Positions 8,190 to 16,381 of a stretch of DNA of 64,000 nucleotides are shown here, piece after piece. How positions within the stretch are numbered: the stretch's first letter is position 1; each line of letters begins with the position of its first letter. Below the pieces are notes generated by a model. That model saw only the letters and a program-made list of their open reading frames with translations, had not been told where the DNA came from and did not search any database. This DNA comes from Candidatus Bathyarchaeota archaeon (lineage in GTDB: Archaea > Thermoproteota > Bathyarchaeia > Bathyarchaeales > Bathycorpusculaceae). Location: assembly GCA_013388905.1 (NCBI GenBank), contig JACAEI010000031.1, positions 62,001 through 126,000 on the forward strand, given 5' to 3'. Position numbers and translations under genes: made by a program.

Positions 8190-10265
8190 TTACAATTTGA
8201 GCAGTTTGAGAGTTGCTGAGTTGCTGACAACGAACAGGGAACTGAAAGCCATGGCTCCAGCCGCGATTATTGGGCTTAGCAAACCGATGGCGGCAATTGG
8301 AATTGAGACAGTGTTGTATATGAACGCCCAGAAGAGATTCTGTTTAATCTTCTTCATAGTAGCCCTGCTAAGTATTATTCCCCTTGCAACGTCACGCAAA
8401 TCGTCTTTGATGAGGACAATGCCGCCAGTTTCTTTAGCAATGTCGGTTCCGCTACCTATGGCTATGCCAATATGCGCCTGAGCGAGGGCAGGAGCGTCGT
8501 TTATACCATCGCCCACCATAGCGACAACTTTGCCTTCGCTTTGCAGTCTTTTGACGACGTCGACTTTTTCCCATGGCAAAACATTCGCAATAACAGTGTC
8601 AATGTTCAATTGTTCGGCTATTGCTTTGGCAGTTCGTTCATTATCTCCAGTTAACATGGCAATTTCTAATCTCATATCTTTTAGTTGTTTTATGGCTTCA
8701 GCCGCGTTGTCTTTAGGTGTGTCCATAACCGCTACTATTCCAGCAATTTTTCCGTCAACAGCAAGAAGCACAGCAGTTTTGCCTTGCTCTTCAAGTCTCG
8801 CAAGTTTTTCCTCAACGCTTCCAATATCAACGTTGTTTATGCGCATTAGTTTTCGGTTTCCAAGCAGAATCCGCTGTTTTTTATAGGAAGCTTGGACTCC
8901 ATGTCCTGGAACAGCTTCAAATGAATCGGCGTCTGCGGCTTTCAGTTTAGCTTTGCTTGCTGCTTTAGTGATAGCCTCAGCTAATGGATGCTCTGAACCC
9001 TTTTCCGCAATGGCGGCGAAGCCTAAAACTTTGCCTTCATCATAACCGTTAAAAGCAATGATATCTGTGACTGACGGCTCTCCTTTAGTCAAAGTTCCAG
9101 TTTTATCAAATACTACTGTCGTTAGTTTTCTGGCGTTTTCGACATATTCGCCTCCTCTGAGTAAAACTCCATATTCGGCGCCTTTACCAACCCCAGCCAA
9201 AATGGCTGTAGGCGTAGCAATGCCTAAAGCGCATGGGCAAGCAATGAGAAGAATCGCTAGTAATACAAGAAAAGCGAATGAGAAGCCAGTAGTGACAAAC
9301 CAGAACGCAAATGCAATTGCTGCAATAGTGAATACAACTGGAACAAAATATTTGACAACGCGGTCTGCATATTTCTGAACTGGTGCACTTGAAGCTTGCG
9401 CTTCTTCCACTAAATGCACAATCTGCATTAGAGCAGTGTCTTCGCCGACTTTAGTCGCCTTAACTTTTAGCAAGCCGGTTTTGTTTATTGTAGCGCCTAT
9501 GACTTCGCTGCCCACGTTCTTTTCTACAGGTATGCTTTCTCCAGTGATGATTTTTTCGTCAACCGAAGAGTAACCAGCCACTACTATGCCATCCGTAGGA
9601 ATCTTTTCGCCTGGTTTAACAACAATTACGTCGCCAACTTGCAAATCGTCTATTGGAACTTCCACTTCCTGCCCATCTTTCAGAACTCGTGCAATTGTGG
9701 GCTGAAGCTCCAACAGTTTCCGAATCGCTGCAGCGGATTTCCTCCTTATAGTTTCTTCAATAAACTTGCCCAACAAAACGAAAGCCAGAATTGCAATGGC
9801 GACTTCCATGTAGCCGAAACCTTCGGTGCCCAACCATGGAAAGAACGTGCTTACAGCACCATATCCCCACCCAGCTAAAACGCCAGTAGTTATGAGTACG
9901 TCCATGTTTATGGTTCGGCTTTTGAGCGCGTTATACGCTCCGTAATGGATGCTCCATCCGGCTATCCAAACAATTGGAGTTGAAAAAATGAAAAAGGCTA
10001 GATCCCATGCAGAGATTCCAATTATTCGGAATGACATGATGGCCACTGCAAGACCTAACATAGCAACTACACGCAAGGCAGCTACGCTTATTACGCCTGC
10101 GAGTGCCAAAGCGACTCTCCGCTTCATGGCTTTTAATTCCTGTTCAGGCTGTTCATATGTTCGAGCGCAGGTTTCGCTGCAGAAATAGTAGGTTCTGTCT
10201 CCAATCTTGCGTTTGATAGAATTTTCCTTATCTACAGTCATTCCGCATACAGGATCTCTTGGCAT
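8190..10265 (-). CDS. copA: Copper-translocating P1B-type ATPase with N-terminal YHS domain
   Basis: Exports Cu(I) across the membrane at the cost of ATP. Counted from the ATG, it has a YHS domain with C7, C29 and C33 in place of the usual CxxC heavy-metal domain, TGES at about 242, the TM6 CPC at 343-345, and the phosphorylated D387 in [14 protein letters not shown] follows in the nucleotide-binding domain, and YN and MAFSS in TM7/TM8 mark the Cu(I) class. I chose ATG at 10265, which begins MPRDPVCGM like other YHS domains. A TTG at 10283 would add six residues and instead looks like part of a TTGGAG ribosome-binding site. Its promoter carries the palindrome at 10299-10318. Confidence 0.95.
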   Translation of the reverse strand: MPRDPVCGMTVDKENSIKRKIGDRTYYFCSETCARTYEQPEQELKAMKRRVALALAGVISVAALRVVAMLGLAVAIMSFRIIGISAWDLAFFIFSTPIVWIAGWSIHYGAYNALKSRTINMDVLITTGVLAGWGYGAVSTFFPWLGTEGFGYMEVAIAILAFVLLGKFIEETIRRKSAAAIRKLLELQPTIARVLKDGQEVEVPIDDLQVGDVIVVKPGEKIPTDGIVVAGYSSVDEKIITGESIPVEKNVGSEVIGATINKTGLLKVKATKVGEDTALMQIVHLVEEAQASSAPVQKYADRVVKYFVPVVFTIAAIAFAFWFVTTGFSFAFLVLLAILLIACPCALGIATPTAILAGVGKGAEYGVLLRGGEYVENARKLTTVVFDKTGTLTKGEPSVTDIIAFNGYDEGKVLGFAAIAEKGSEHPLAEAITKAASKAKLKAADADSFEAVPGHGVQASYKKQRILLGNRKLMRINNVDIGSVEEKLARLEEQGKTAVLLAVDGKIAGIVAVMDTPKDNAAEAIKQLKDMRLEIAMLTGDNERTAKAIAEQLNIDTVIANVLPWEKVDVVKRLQSEGKVVAMVGDGINDAPALAQAHIGIAIGSGTDIAKETGGIVLIKDDLRDVARGIILSRATMKKIKQNLFWAFIYNTVSIPIAAIGLLSPIIAAGAMAFSSLFVVSNSATLKLLKL

Positions 10266-10298
10266 GTTTATTGTACGCTCCAATTTATATTGGCGTGT

Positions 10299-10338
10299 AG
10301 ATATATTTAAATATATCTATAAAAAATATATCTTAAAA
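10299..10338 (-). promoter_or_regulatory. copA promoter with perfect palindrome and repeated operator-like motif
   Basis: AGATATATTTAAATATATCT at 10299-10318 is a perfect 20-bp palindrome that contains the likely TATA element of copA. Just beyond it, 10324-10338 reads AAATATATCTTAAAA, which matches 13156-13170 in the PadR-TRASH promoter (AAATATATCGTAAAA) with one mismatch. The AAATATATC core occurs twice here. Placement over the TATA box fits repression by promoter occlusion. The assignment to the PadR-TRASH protein is inference. Confidence 0.6.
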
Positions 10339-10369
10339 CGCTACATATATCCTTTTTGCGTCAAAACAA

Positions 10370-12760
10370 TCATTTCTTGAAGTATGAGCGACCAATAAGA
10401 AAAATTAGGAGATATGTCACTCCGCCCAGTAGCAATACAATGCTAAAGCCAAAAGACAGGGCAATAACAACTGCCAAAGTTGACCCAAGCAACGAGTACA
10501 AACCGTTTATACCCCACATCCAACTAATGTCACCACTGTCAAACTGTTGATTCATGATTTTCACGCCGCTTGGAAAGGGGATACCCAATAAAAACCCCAC
10601 TGGAAACGCTAAAACGAAAGATACTGTTAAGCGCATGTTTATATCGTAGCCAAGAAAGGCATCAAATATTGCTGGCAGTGTGAAAATGTAGGAAATTATG
10701 ATAACGCCGATGAGTAGAGAAACCTTCAAAGCAAGATTCGTAGGTTCTTTCCATTTTTTACTGAAGAAGCCACCAATGCCCATCGAAAGAAGCAAGGAAA
10801 AAAGCACTATAGAAATTGCCAATGTAGGCGGGCCCAAGAACAATATAAATTTCTGAACCAGCGCTATCTCAACTAACATAAAACCCAAGCCTAAAGACGC
10901 AAAATAGAAGGGCATAAAAGCCGAAAACTTTTCTGCCAACAAATGCTTCACTTTTTTCGATGCTAGACTGATACGTCGCCCCCAGAAGAGTAAATAGACA
11001 ATAGTTACGAAAACCGCTAGGAAAGCAGCGCCTGCTAATGATAATATTAACATAAATGGTAAGCCAACTTCAAATTTATAGAAAAATGGTCTATCATCTG
11101 TTGGAGGTTCGATATCTACAGAGTTAAGCGACGCCGCAGCAATTAATGCATTTAAATCCTTTTTGCCATCCGCTAGTTCGACTAAAGTCTGATCCAACTC
11201 TTGTTTTAATACTGTGTCGGTGTTTGGGAAGTACACTGGTATAAGGCTAAGCTGCAGCGACTTTTCAAGCATTTGGCTTGTTTCTATAAAAGTGAAAGCA
11301 GTTCTCTTCAAGATCAGCACTGGAAACATGGAATGATGCATACTTTCTGCCACAACTATTTGGCGCATGCTTTCCTGAATTGATTTCCCTTCGCTTTTTA
11401 GAGCTTCGAGGGCAGTTGCCACAAGTTTGTAAATTTCAAGACGCTCATGAGCCACTATTATAAGTTGTCCATTGTCGGTTAGATGGTTCCAATAGTCTTT
11501 GAAGGAATCTGTTGTAAACAAGTAATTTTCTGCAAGTGAATATCCAGTGCTTCCCTGAATTGTTTTGGTGACTGGTATGTTGAGCATTATAGTATCATAC
11601 TTCGTTGCGTTACGTTTAAGGAAGCTTCTCCCTTCATCGACGTGGACATGAACATTGGCGTAGTTAGTGTAAATGCCACCGTTATAGTCGGAATAATCCC
11701 GTACAATGTTGACAGTATTCTGGTTTATTTCAACCGCATGAATGTGGCTAACATTAAACATCAATGTAATTAAGACATCTTTCCCGCCTCCCGGTCCTAT
11801 GATCAGTGCATTTTCATTATTCATAAAATAAAATGGGTATGCGGCTGTGGAAAATCTTAAGCTGTAAACTGCGCTGTTGGAGTTTGTGAAGTTGCCGTCA
11901 AAACGATACATTTCTGTCCCTGCTCCGCCATCAATAAATATCACTTTGGAGTCTAACGCATTTTCAAATTCGACAAGGTCTGTTCGTCCGAATGCGTTCC
12001 ACCTAGACTCTACAATTCTTGCGTCCATTGCGGGGTTATTAAGATATTCGACAAGCTCTTTGCCTTGATTACTTCCAAGCGGAACATCTTTTGCAGAATA
12101 AATCGTCCAAAGATGTGCGGACAATATTATAAGAAGTACTAATATGGCTGCACTTAGAACTTTTTTCTTGGAAGAAACAAGCGCTATAAAAATTGATGCA
12201 ATTGATAGTACACTTGATACTAAAAGAACTGTGGTTATTGGATTAAAACCGTTAAGAAAAGTTATAACAGCGATGGACCCTAGAGAGGTCCCAACGATGT
12301 CTGAACCATATATGACGTTGTTATATGACGCAAAGAATCTATAAACTGTTGCCAAAAAAACGCCGGAAGGTATGAATGAAAGGAAAAAAAGAAATGTGAC
12401 CGCAAAGAAGTTAGGCGATGGAGAACTTACAGTTGCTATAGTGAAAAGCGAAGTTAGTAGGCTGAAGAGTGAATAAACTATGGTTAAGCTGGCAAACAGT
12501 TCTTTTTTGGGAGTTTTTGGAAAAATCAAATATGCCAATATTCCGCCTATTCCCAATCCCGCAAATGTTGTGGCTATAGCGAGAAAAGCGTAATGATACG
12601 CAAACATCACTGCAAACATGCGGGTTAACGAAATCTCGAAAGTTAAAACGGCAAAACTAATCATGAAAATGCTAAGCAGCAAAATTATTGCCTCATGTCT
12701 TTTGAGGCTCGCATGCTCGATTCTTTGCATACCAGTTTCTGCTTTCTTCAACTGCCTCAA
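10370..12760 (-). CDS. Multi-pass membrane protein with spermidine-synthase-like SAM-fold domain
   Basis: 796 residues. An N-terminal block of about six membrane helices (residues 20-215) is followed by a soluble SAM-binding Rossmann domain with IGPGGGKDVL, an acidic VEIN after strand 2, and DEGRSFL. A second membrane block of about six helices fills residues 600-796. Membrane-embedded spermidine-synthase-like proteins are widespread, but few have known substrates. The gate motif DSSDP of true aminopropyltransferases is replaced by LNIPVT, so ordinary spermidine synthesis is unlikely. The gene sits 6 bases from the glycine-zipper YHS gene, inside the copper island. Met11 at 12730 is an alternative start. 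Confidence 0.75.
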   Translation of the reverse strand: MRQLKKAETGMQRIEHASLKRHEAIILLLSIFMISFAVLTFEISLTRMFAVMFAYHYAFLAIATTFAGLGIGGILAYLIFPKTPKKELFASLTIVYSLFSLLTSLFTIATVSSPSPNFFAVTFLFFLSFIPSGVFLATVYRFFASYNNVIYGSDIVGTSLGSIAVITFLNGFNPITTVLLVSSVLSIASIFIALVSSKKKVLSAAILVLLIILSAHLWTIYSAKDVPLGSNQGKELVEYLNNPAMDARIVESRWNAFGRTDLVEFENALDSKVIFIDGGAGTEMYRFDGNFTNSNSAVYSLRFSTAAYPFYFMNNENALIIGPGGGKDVLITLMFNVSHIHAVEINQNTVNIVRDYSDYNGGIYTNYANVHVHVDEGRSFLKRNATKYDTIMLNIPVTKTIQGSTGYSLAENYLFTTDSFKDYWNHLTDNGQLIIVAHERLEIYKLVATALEALKSEGKSIQESMRQIVVAESMHHSMFPVLILKRTAFTFIETSQMLEKSLQLSLIPVYFPNTDTVLKQELDQTLVELADGKKDLNALIAAASLNSVDIEPPTDDRPFFYKFEVGLPFMLILSLAGAAFLAVFVTIVYLLFWGRRISLASKKVKHLLAEKFSAFMPFYFASLGLGFMLVEIALVQKFILFLGPPTLAISIVLFSLLLSMGIGGFFSKKWKEPTNLALKVSLLIGVIIISYIFTLPAIFDAFLGYDINMRLTVSFVLAFPVGFLLGIPFPSGVKIMNQQFDSGDISWMWGINGLYSLLGSTLAVVIALSFGFSIVLLLGGVTYLLIFLIGRSYFKK

Positions 12761-12766
12761 TCCTCA

Positions 12767-13117
12767 TTAGTTTTTGACGTAAATCTCTGGATTTTGATTA
12801 AATGCGGACTCGCATGCAGAGGTACAGAAATAATATGTTTTTCCACGAAACTCTGTCTTGTGTTTTGACGTTTTCTCGTTCACACTCATGCCGCAAACTG
12901 GGTCTTTAGCAGTTCCTTCAATATTCTCATGTGGCGCATGCCCCCTTCCATGGCATCCGTCTGCAGGTATTCCATGTCTTTTATAGAAACCATGCAATGA
13001 TTTTGTGTCACCAATAAGTCCAACAACAAAGCCAACACTAGGGCCGATAAACGTCCATGGTCCACCAAGTATTGCGCCAAGGGCGGAACCGGCCAAAAGC
13101 CCAAGACAGCAAAGCAT
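12767..13117 (-). CDS. Glycine-zipper membrane segment fused to a YHS metal-binding domain
   Basis: 116 residues. The first 35 residues form a hydrophobic, glycine-rich stretch (LLAGSALGAILGG...GFVVGLIG) resembling a glycine zipper, and a short His-containing linker follows. A YHS domain with C75, C98 and C102 ends the protein. It could hold a metal-binding domain at the membrane surface. The start is secure: GGAGG lies about 8 bases upstream of the ATG. It is the first gene of the unit that includes the SAM-fold membrane protein and shares its upstream region with the divergent PadR-TRASH gene. Confidence 0.78.
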   Translation of the reverse strand: MLCCLGLLAGSALGAILGGPWTFIGPSVGFVVGLIGDTKSLHGFYKRHGIPADGCHGRGHAPHENIEGTAKDPVCGMSVNEKTSKHKTEFRGKTYYFCTSACESAFNQNPEIYVKN

Positions 13118-13145
13118 TTATTTTCCTCCACAACTATTATATTTG

Positions 13146-13177
13146 TGTATCATATAAATATATCGTAAAAAGATACA
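13146..13177. promoter_or_regulatory. Divergent promoter/operator of the PadR-TRASH gene and the YHS operon
   Basis: The arms TGTATC (13146-13151) and GATACA (13172-13177) form an inverted repeat around an A+T-rich centre that contains the TATA-like ATATAAATATAT. 13156-13170 repeats, with one change, the motif in the copA promoter. The PadR-TRASH start lies about 30 bases past the TATA centre, which suggests a nearly leaderless transcript. The layout fits autoregulation together with control of the divergent YHS gene. Confidence 0.58.
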
Positions 13178-13189
13178 TCTGGTTTGACT

Positions 13190-13639
13190 ATGTCTTCAAA
13201 AGAAATAGACGAAATAGTTTCCGACTTCTCACGGTTTTACATACTAACAATACTATATGAAGGACCAAGCCACGGCTACAGCATAATCAGCAAATTCAAA
13301 AAGCGAATAGGAAAGGAGATAAGCCCAAGTCTAATTTACCCCTTTCTCAAACAGCTCGAACAAAAAGGAATGGTGAGATATTCACTTAAGCCTGTAGGCG
13401 CAAAGAAAAAGAAAGTGTTCGAGCTGACAAAAAAAGGCAAGGAACTTTGCACACAACTGTTCAAACGTTTTTCTGCTTTAGTTTCTGTTGCTATTGAACC
13501 AACCATGTCAATTTGCGCAAACTGTGGCTGCAAAGTCTATGAAGGTGGATACAGCGAAGTCATCGACAACAAGAAAATGGCTTTTTGCTGTGTGCATTGC
13601 GCAGAATCATACAAGCAAGAAAGACTGGAGAAGCATTAG
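13190..13639 (+). CDS. PadR-type winged-helix regulator fused to a TRASH metal-sensing domain
   Basis: 149 residues. Residues 10-90 are a PadR-like winged helix (ILTILYEGPSHGYSII, SLIYPFLKQLEQKGMV). The C-terminal 40 residues are a TRASH domain with C109-A-N-C112-G-C114 and C133-C-V-H-C137. TRASH domains bind copper or related soft metals. The known archaeal copper regulators carry TRASH on an Lrp-type helix-turn-helix, so the PadR pairing is unusual. I use the ATG at 13190; TTG at 13184 would add two residues. The gene is divergent from the YHS operon, and its promoter shares a motif with copA, so I infer that it senses copper for the island. Confidence 0.85.
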   Translation: MSSKEIDEIVSDFSRFYILTILYEGPSHGYSIISKFKKRIGKEISPSLIYPFLKQLEQKGMVRYSLKPVGAKKKKVFELTKKGKELCTQLFKRFSALVSVAIEPTMSICANCGCKVYEGGYSEVIDNKKMAFCCVHCAESYKQERLEKH

Positions 13640-13665
13640 AATTAAGTTGAATTAAGTGAATAGCC

Positions 13666-14508
13666 TTGTTAGGTCAATATTTAATAGTATTCAGAGAAAT
13701 TCTTGAAGCGGCACTCATAACAGCGATAGTACTATCTTATTTGTTTAGGTCTGGCAGACACCATTTGATTCGCTACGTCTGGTACGGCGTCTTTCTAGCA
13801 ATAATCGCCAGTTTAAGCTTAAGCGTCGTTATCCAACTCGCGTATGGCAGTTTAGCTAAAACTTCGCAATTACTGTTCGAGGCTTTAGCCGCGTTCATCG
13901 CCGTTGCAGTTTTATCTTCAATGATATATTGGATGGCTATAAAAGGAAAATACATTAAACAAGAAATGGAACACCGAGTCGACGTGGCAACAACGCATAG
14001 CACAATCATTGGGCTAATGGCAATTGCGTTCGTCGTAGTATTTAGAGAAGGGCTTGAAACTGTGCTTTTTCTAACTCCACTTTTGTTTCAAGACGCAATA
14101 GGAACATTGGTTGGAACCGCTATCGGAACGTTAACCGCAATTGTGCTATCTTATGCTATATTCAAAGCAGGCATGAAAATTAACCTGCAAAAATTTTTCT
14201 ACTTCACCAGCATACTGTTGATTCTTTTAGCTGCTGGATTAGCTGGCTACGGAACACATGAAGCGATAGAGTATGTCGAAGAGACAGGAATCCAATTGGG
14301 ATGGCTCTCTCAATCTGCCTACTCATTAGGCATACCAAGCGATAGCCCGTTTCATCATAAAGGCGTAATCGGTTCTGTTTTCGCAGTGATGTTCGGTTAT
14401 ACAGTGAATCCTGAATGGGCCAGGGTGATTGTGCATGTTATATATTTAGTGATTATGCTTCCAGTAGTTATTTGGATTTATAAGAGGAAAAATAGATGGA
14501 TTTTGTAG
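13666..14508 (+). CDS. FTR1-family high-affinity iron permease
   Basis: 280 residues with seven or so membrane helices and the two REGLE-type iron-translocation motifs of the FTR1/EfeU family: R10-E-I-L-E14 in TM1 and R127-E-G-L-E131 in TM4. In other organisms FTR1 works with a multicopper or periplasmic oxidase, which could explain its place next to copper genes. No oxidase is seen here. The start is TTG at 13666, giving a membrane-proximal N-terminus of normal length. It lies 26 bases after the PadR-TRASH gene and is likely co-transcribed. Confidence 0.88.
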   Translation: MLGQYLIVFREILEAALITAIVLSYLFRSGRHHLIRYVWYGVFLAIIASLSLSVVIQLAYGSLAKTSQLLFEALAAFIAVAVLSSMIYWMAIKGKYIKQEMEHRVDVATTHSTIIGLMAIAFVVVFREGLETVLFLTPLLFQDAIGTLVGTAIGTLTAIVLSYAIFKAGMKINLQKFFYFTSILLILLAAGLAGYGTHEAIEYVEETGIQLGWLSQSAYSLGIPSDSPFHHKGVIGSVFAVMFGYTVNPEWARVIVHVIYLVIMLPVVIWIYKRKNRWIL

Positions 14509-14509
14509 G

Positions 14510-14794
14510 ATGTGTGATATTATGGCAGTTGAAATTTTGGATATTGTTGTACGTGTGGGCTTAACATTAGCCACAGCGTTTCTCTTTGGAATTGTTTTTT
14601 CAGCTTATCTTCGTCTAAAAAACAGCAAGATGCTACTTATCTCTATTGGCTTCGGAATTTTTTTGGCACACGCACTCATCACCATTCCCGAATTAATCAG
14701 TGAAACCTATCAGATTGCATTAAACGAAAACATACATCTACTCATTCACCTAGTTGCGTTGATCTTCATACTGTTCGGCATATTGAAGGATTAA
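14510..14794 (+). CDS. Small three-helix membrane protein
   Basis: 94 residues with three hydrophobic segments (about 6-33, 40-60 and 72-92) and no recognised motif. The spacing after FTR1 is 1 base and before the next regulator 6 bases, so it belongs to the same transcript. Met5 at 14522 is an alternative start. It could be an accessory subunit of the iron permease or a membrane partner of the downstream regulator; neither can be shown from sequence. Confidence 0.6.
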   Translation: MCDIMAVEILDIVVRVGLTLATAFLFGIVFSAYLRLKNSKMLLISIGFGIFLAHALITIPELISETYQIALNENIHLLIHLVALIFILFGILKD

Positions 14795-14800
14795 GAGCCA

Positions 14801-15349
14801 ATGTTCAAAGATGAAATCCTGGAAAACGAAAGAAGGAGAAAAATTTTCAAAGTCATAGAGACAAATCCAGGTATCCACTTACGTGAACTTCAAAGAGCTT
14901 TAAATATTCCGCTAGCCACGCTTGAATACCATCTAGGCTACATGACAAGAAAGAAAATTATCTATAGCGAAGCAGCAGGGCACCGTAAAAGGTATTATGC
15001 GAAACCGCTTGATCCAGAAGATAGAAAAATTCTGTCTGTCTTGAGACAAAAAAGAATGAGAGAAATAGTTCTCACAATTCTAGCCAATAAGAAGGTGCGT
15101 TATCAATCTTTATCGGAACATCTTAAATTGCCTCGTTCAACCCTTTCTTTTTATCTTAAATACCTAGTTGACAACAAAATTCTTTTGAAAGAAAAAATCG
15201 GCTACGAAAATCTTTACGCAGTCCAAGGCGAAGATAGAGTCGTAAAAGTGCTAACAGCATACAAATCAAGCTTCTTAGATACACTTGTGGACAAAGCACT
15301 AAACGCATGGATGGAAACCCAGTTCCGTAAAGAAACAAACAAGTTTTAA
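14801..15349 (+). CDS. Tandem winged-helix transcriptional regulator
   Basis: 182 residues with two ArsR/MarR-like winged helices in series: residues 12-65 (NPGIHLRELQRALNIPLATL) and 85-145 (QSLSEHLKLPRSTLSFYLKYL). This layout is common in archaeal regulators of membrane and stress functions. No metal-binding cysteines are present, so it is not obviously a metal sensor. It is the last gene of the run starting at the PadR-TRASH gene. Its target is unknown. Confidence 0.78.
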   Translation: MFKDEILENERRRKIFKVIETNPGIHLRELQRALNIPLATLEYHLGYMTRKKIIYSEAAGHRKRYYAKPLDPEDRKILSVLRQKRMREIVLTILANKKVRYQSLSEHLKLPRSTLSFYLKYLVDNKILLKEKIGYENLYAVQGEDRVVKVLTAYKSSFLDTLVDKALNAWMETQFRKETNKF

Positions 15350-15689
15350 CAAATCTACTTCCATTTTTGTTCTAGTCCTATGCATAATTTGTCCGACGAA
15401 TTTTATAAACATGGAATCAACGTCTAATTTTGGAGGCTGAAAATAGGCCAAAGAGAGCATCTTAAAGATGACCGCCAAGGTCTGGAGCACCTTAAAATCC
15501 CCCATAAAATTCCTTTTCACTCTCTCCCCTCCAGACCATTGAAAGAATTAAAGAGAGTGAAAAGGGATTGGAGCCAGGATAGGATTTAAATCCACGTAAG
15601 CAGCTCTGCAGACCGTGTCTGGTACTAATGTCAGATGATATGTTCAAGGTGTAGTGTGTGGCAGCTTCAATGATTTGTTGTAGGTTAAT
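15350..15689. other. 340-base noncoding region with strong secondary structure
   Basis: No credible gene lies here. The region holds an 18-bp hairpin and an interleaved 9-bp pairing (15479-15569), a short hairpin CAGAC-CGT-GTCTG at 15609-15621, and a stretch on the minus strand (about 15567-15617) that looks like the 3' half of a tRNA. It ends with the upstream region of the PepSY-like gene. Confidence 0.6.
15479..15569. repeat. Interleaved inverted repeats with pseudoknot-like order
   Basis: Arm A, GGTCTGGAG (15479-15487), is complementary to A', CTCCAGACC (15529-15537). Arm B (15508-15525, core CCTTTTCACTCTCT) is complementary to B' (15552-15569, core AGAGAGTGAAAAGG): 18 pairs with one G-U. 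The order A-B-A'-B' places A' inside the 26-base loop of the B hairpin, the layout of an H-type pseudoknot or a kissing interaction. It may be a structured RNA, a regulatory element or a small mobile-element remnant. Confidence 0.65.
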
Positions 15690-16367
15690 ATGAGAGTGGT
15701 CAGAATCATGAGTTTAGATAAAAACAGAATAGTTATAATTTTTATTGTTGCTGTTTTGGCTGTGCTGTTAATTTTCTCCTCTTTATTGTTTGCGAGAGGT
15801 GTTAGCTTCTGGAGTTCATGGAGAAGATCGCTCACTATGGACCAAGCTGCGAAACTTGCTGAAGACTATTTAAAATCGCTAAATTTTGCGGATTTGGCAA
15901 TAGATGAAATCATGGAATTTGAGTACAACTTTTACATTGTTTATTATGAGAAGAGTACAAATATCGGAGCTTTCGAAGCGATTATCAATAAAGGAGGCAA
16001 TAGAATTGGTGGAATGATGCAAATGATGATGGGCTACGGCGGTGTCCGCCCAGAGCAAGGGCCTAATATGATGTGGAACACTAAGTATGGAATGCATGGT
16101 GGGATGGGCTGGATGCATAGAAGCGGCGCCGTTTATGCCAATAATGCATCAGTTACAGAGGAACAGGCAAAGGGCTATGCGCAAAAATATCTAGACAAAT
16201 ATTTTTCGGGCATAATTGCTGAGGACGTTCATCCTTTCTACGGCTACTACACAATTCATATCATGAAAGAAAACACAATATTTGGTATGCTTAGCGTTAA
16301 CAGTGCTACTGGAGAAGTGTGGTATCATAACTGGCATGGAGCCTACATTCAAACTCTAGAGTTTTAG
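15690..16367 (+). CDS. Membrane-anchored Met-rich protein with PepSY-like repeats
   Basis: 225 residues. A single N-terminal hydrophobic segment (about 15-38) should anchor it with the rest outside. Two PepSY-like modules (TMDQAAKLAEDYLKS... and TEEQAKGYAQKYLDK...) flank a middle part rich in Met, Gly and His (GMMQMMMGYGG, MHGGMGWMHR). Such Met clusters bind Cu(I) in copper-resistance proteins. Position at the end of the metal island supports an extracytoplasmic copper-binding role, but this is inference. Met7 at 15708 is an alternative start. Confidence 0.72.
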   Translation: MRVVRIMSLDKNRIVIIFIVAVLAVLLIFSSLLFARGVSFWSSWRRSLTMDQAAKLAEDYLKSLNFADLAIDEIMEFEYNFYIVYYEKSTNIGAFEAIINKGGNRIGGMMQMMMGYGGVRPEQGPNMMWNTKYGMHGGMGWMHRSGAVYANNASVTEEQAKGYAQKYLDKYFSGIIAEDVHPFYGYYTIHIMKENTIFGMLSVNSATGEVWYHNWHGAYIQTLEF

Positions 16368-16381
16368 GATAAGAAAAATCG

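Noticed and set aside
8197-10188. Several plus-strand open frames opposite copA
   Set aside because: They lie antisense to a strongly conserved P-type ATPase with all motifs intact and show no recognisable domains; they are shadows of its codon pattern.
10299-10338. CRISPR-like or other repeat array at the copA promoter
   Set aside because: Only two or three copies of a 10-base A+T-rich core exist at promoter positions, with no spacer regularity; an operator explains them better.
15567-15640. Intact tRNA gene on the minus strand
   Set aside because: Only the 3' half looks tRNA-like. T-stem and acceptor do not pair and no matching 5' acceptor is found within the expected distance, so I list it only as a possible relic.
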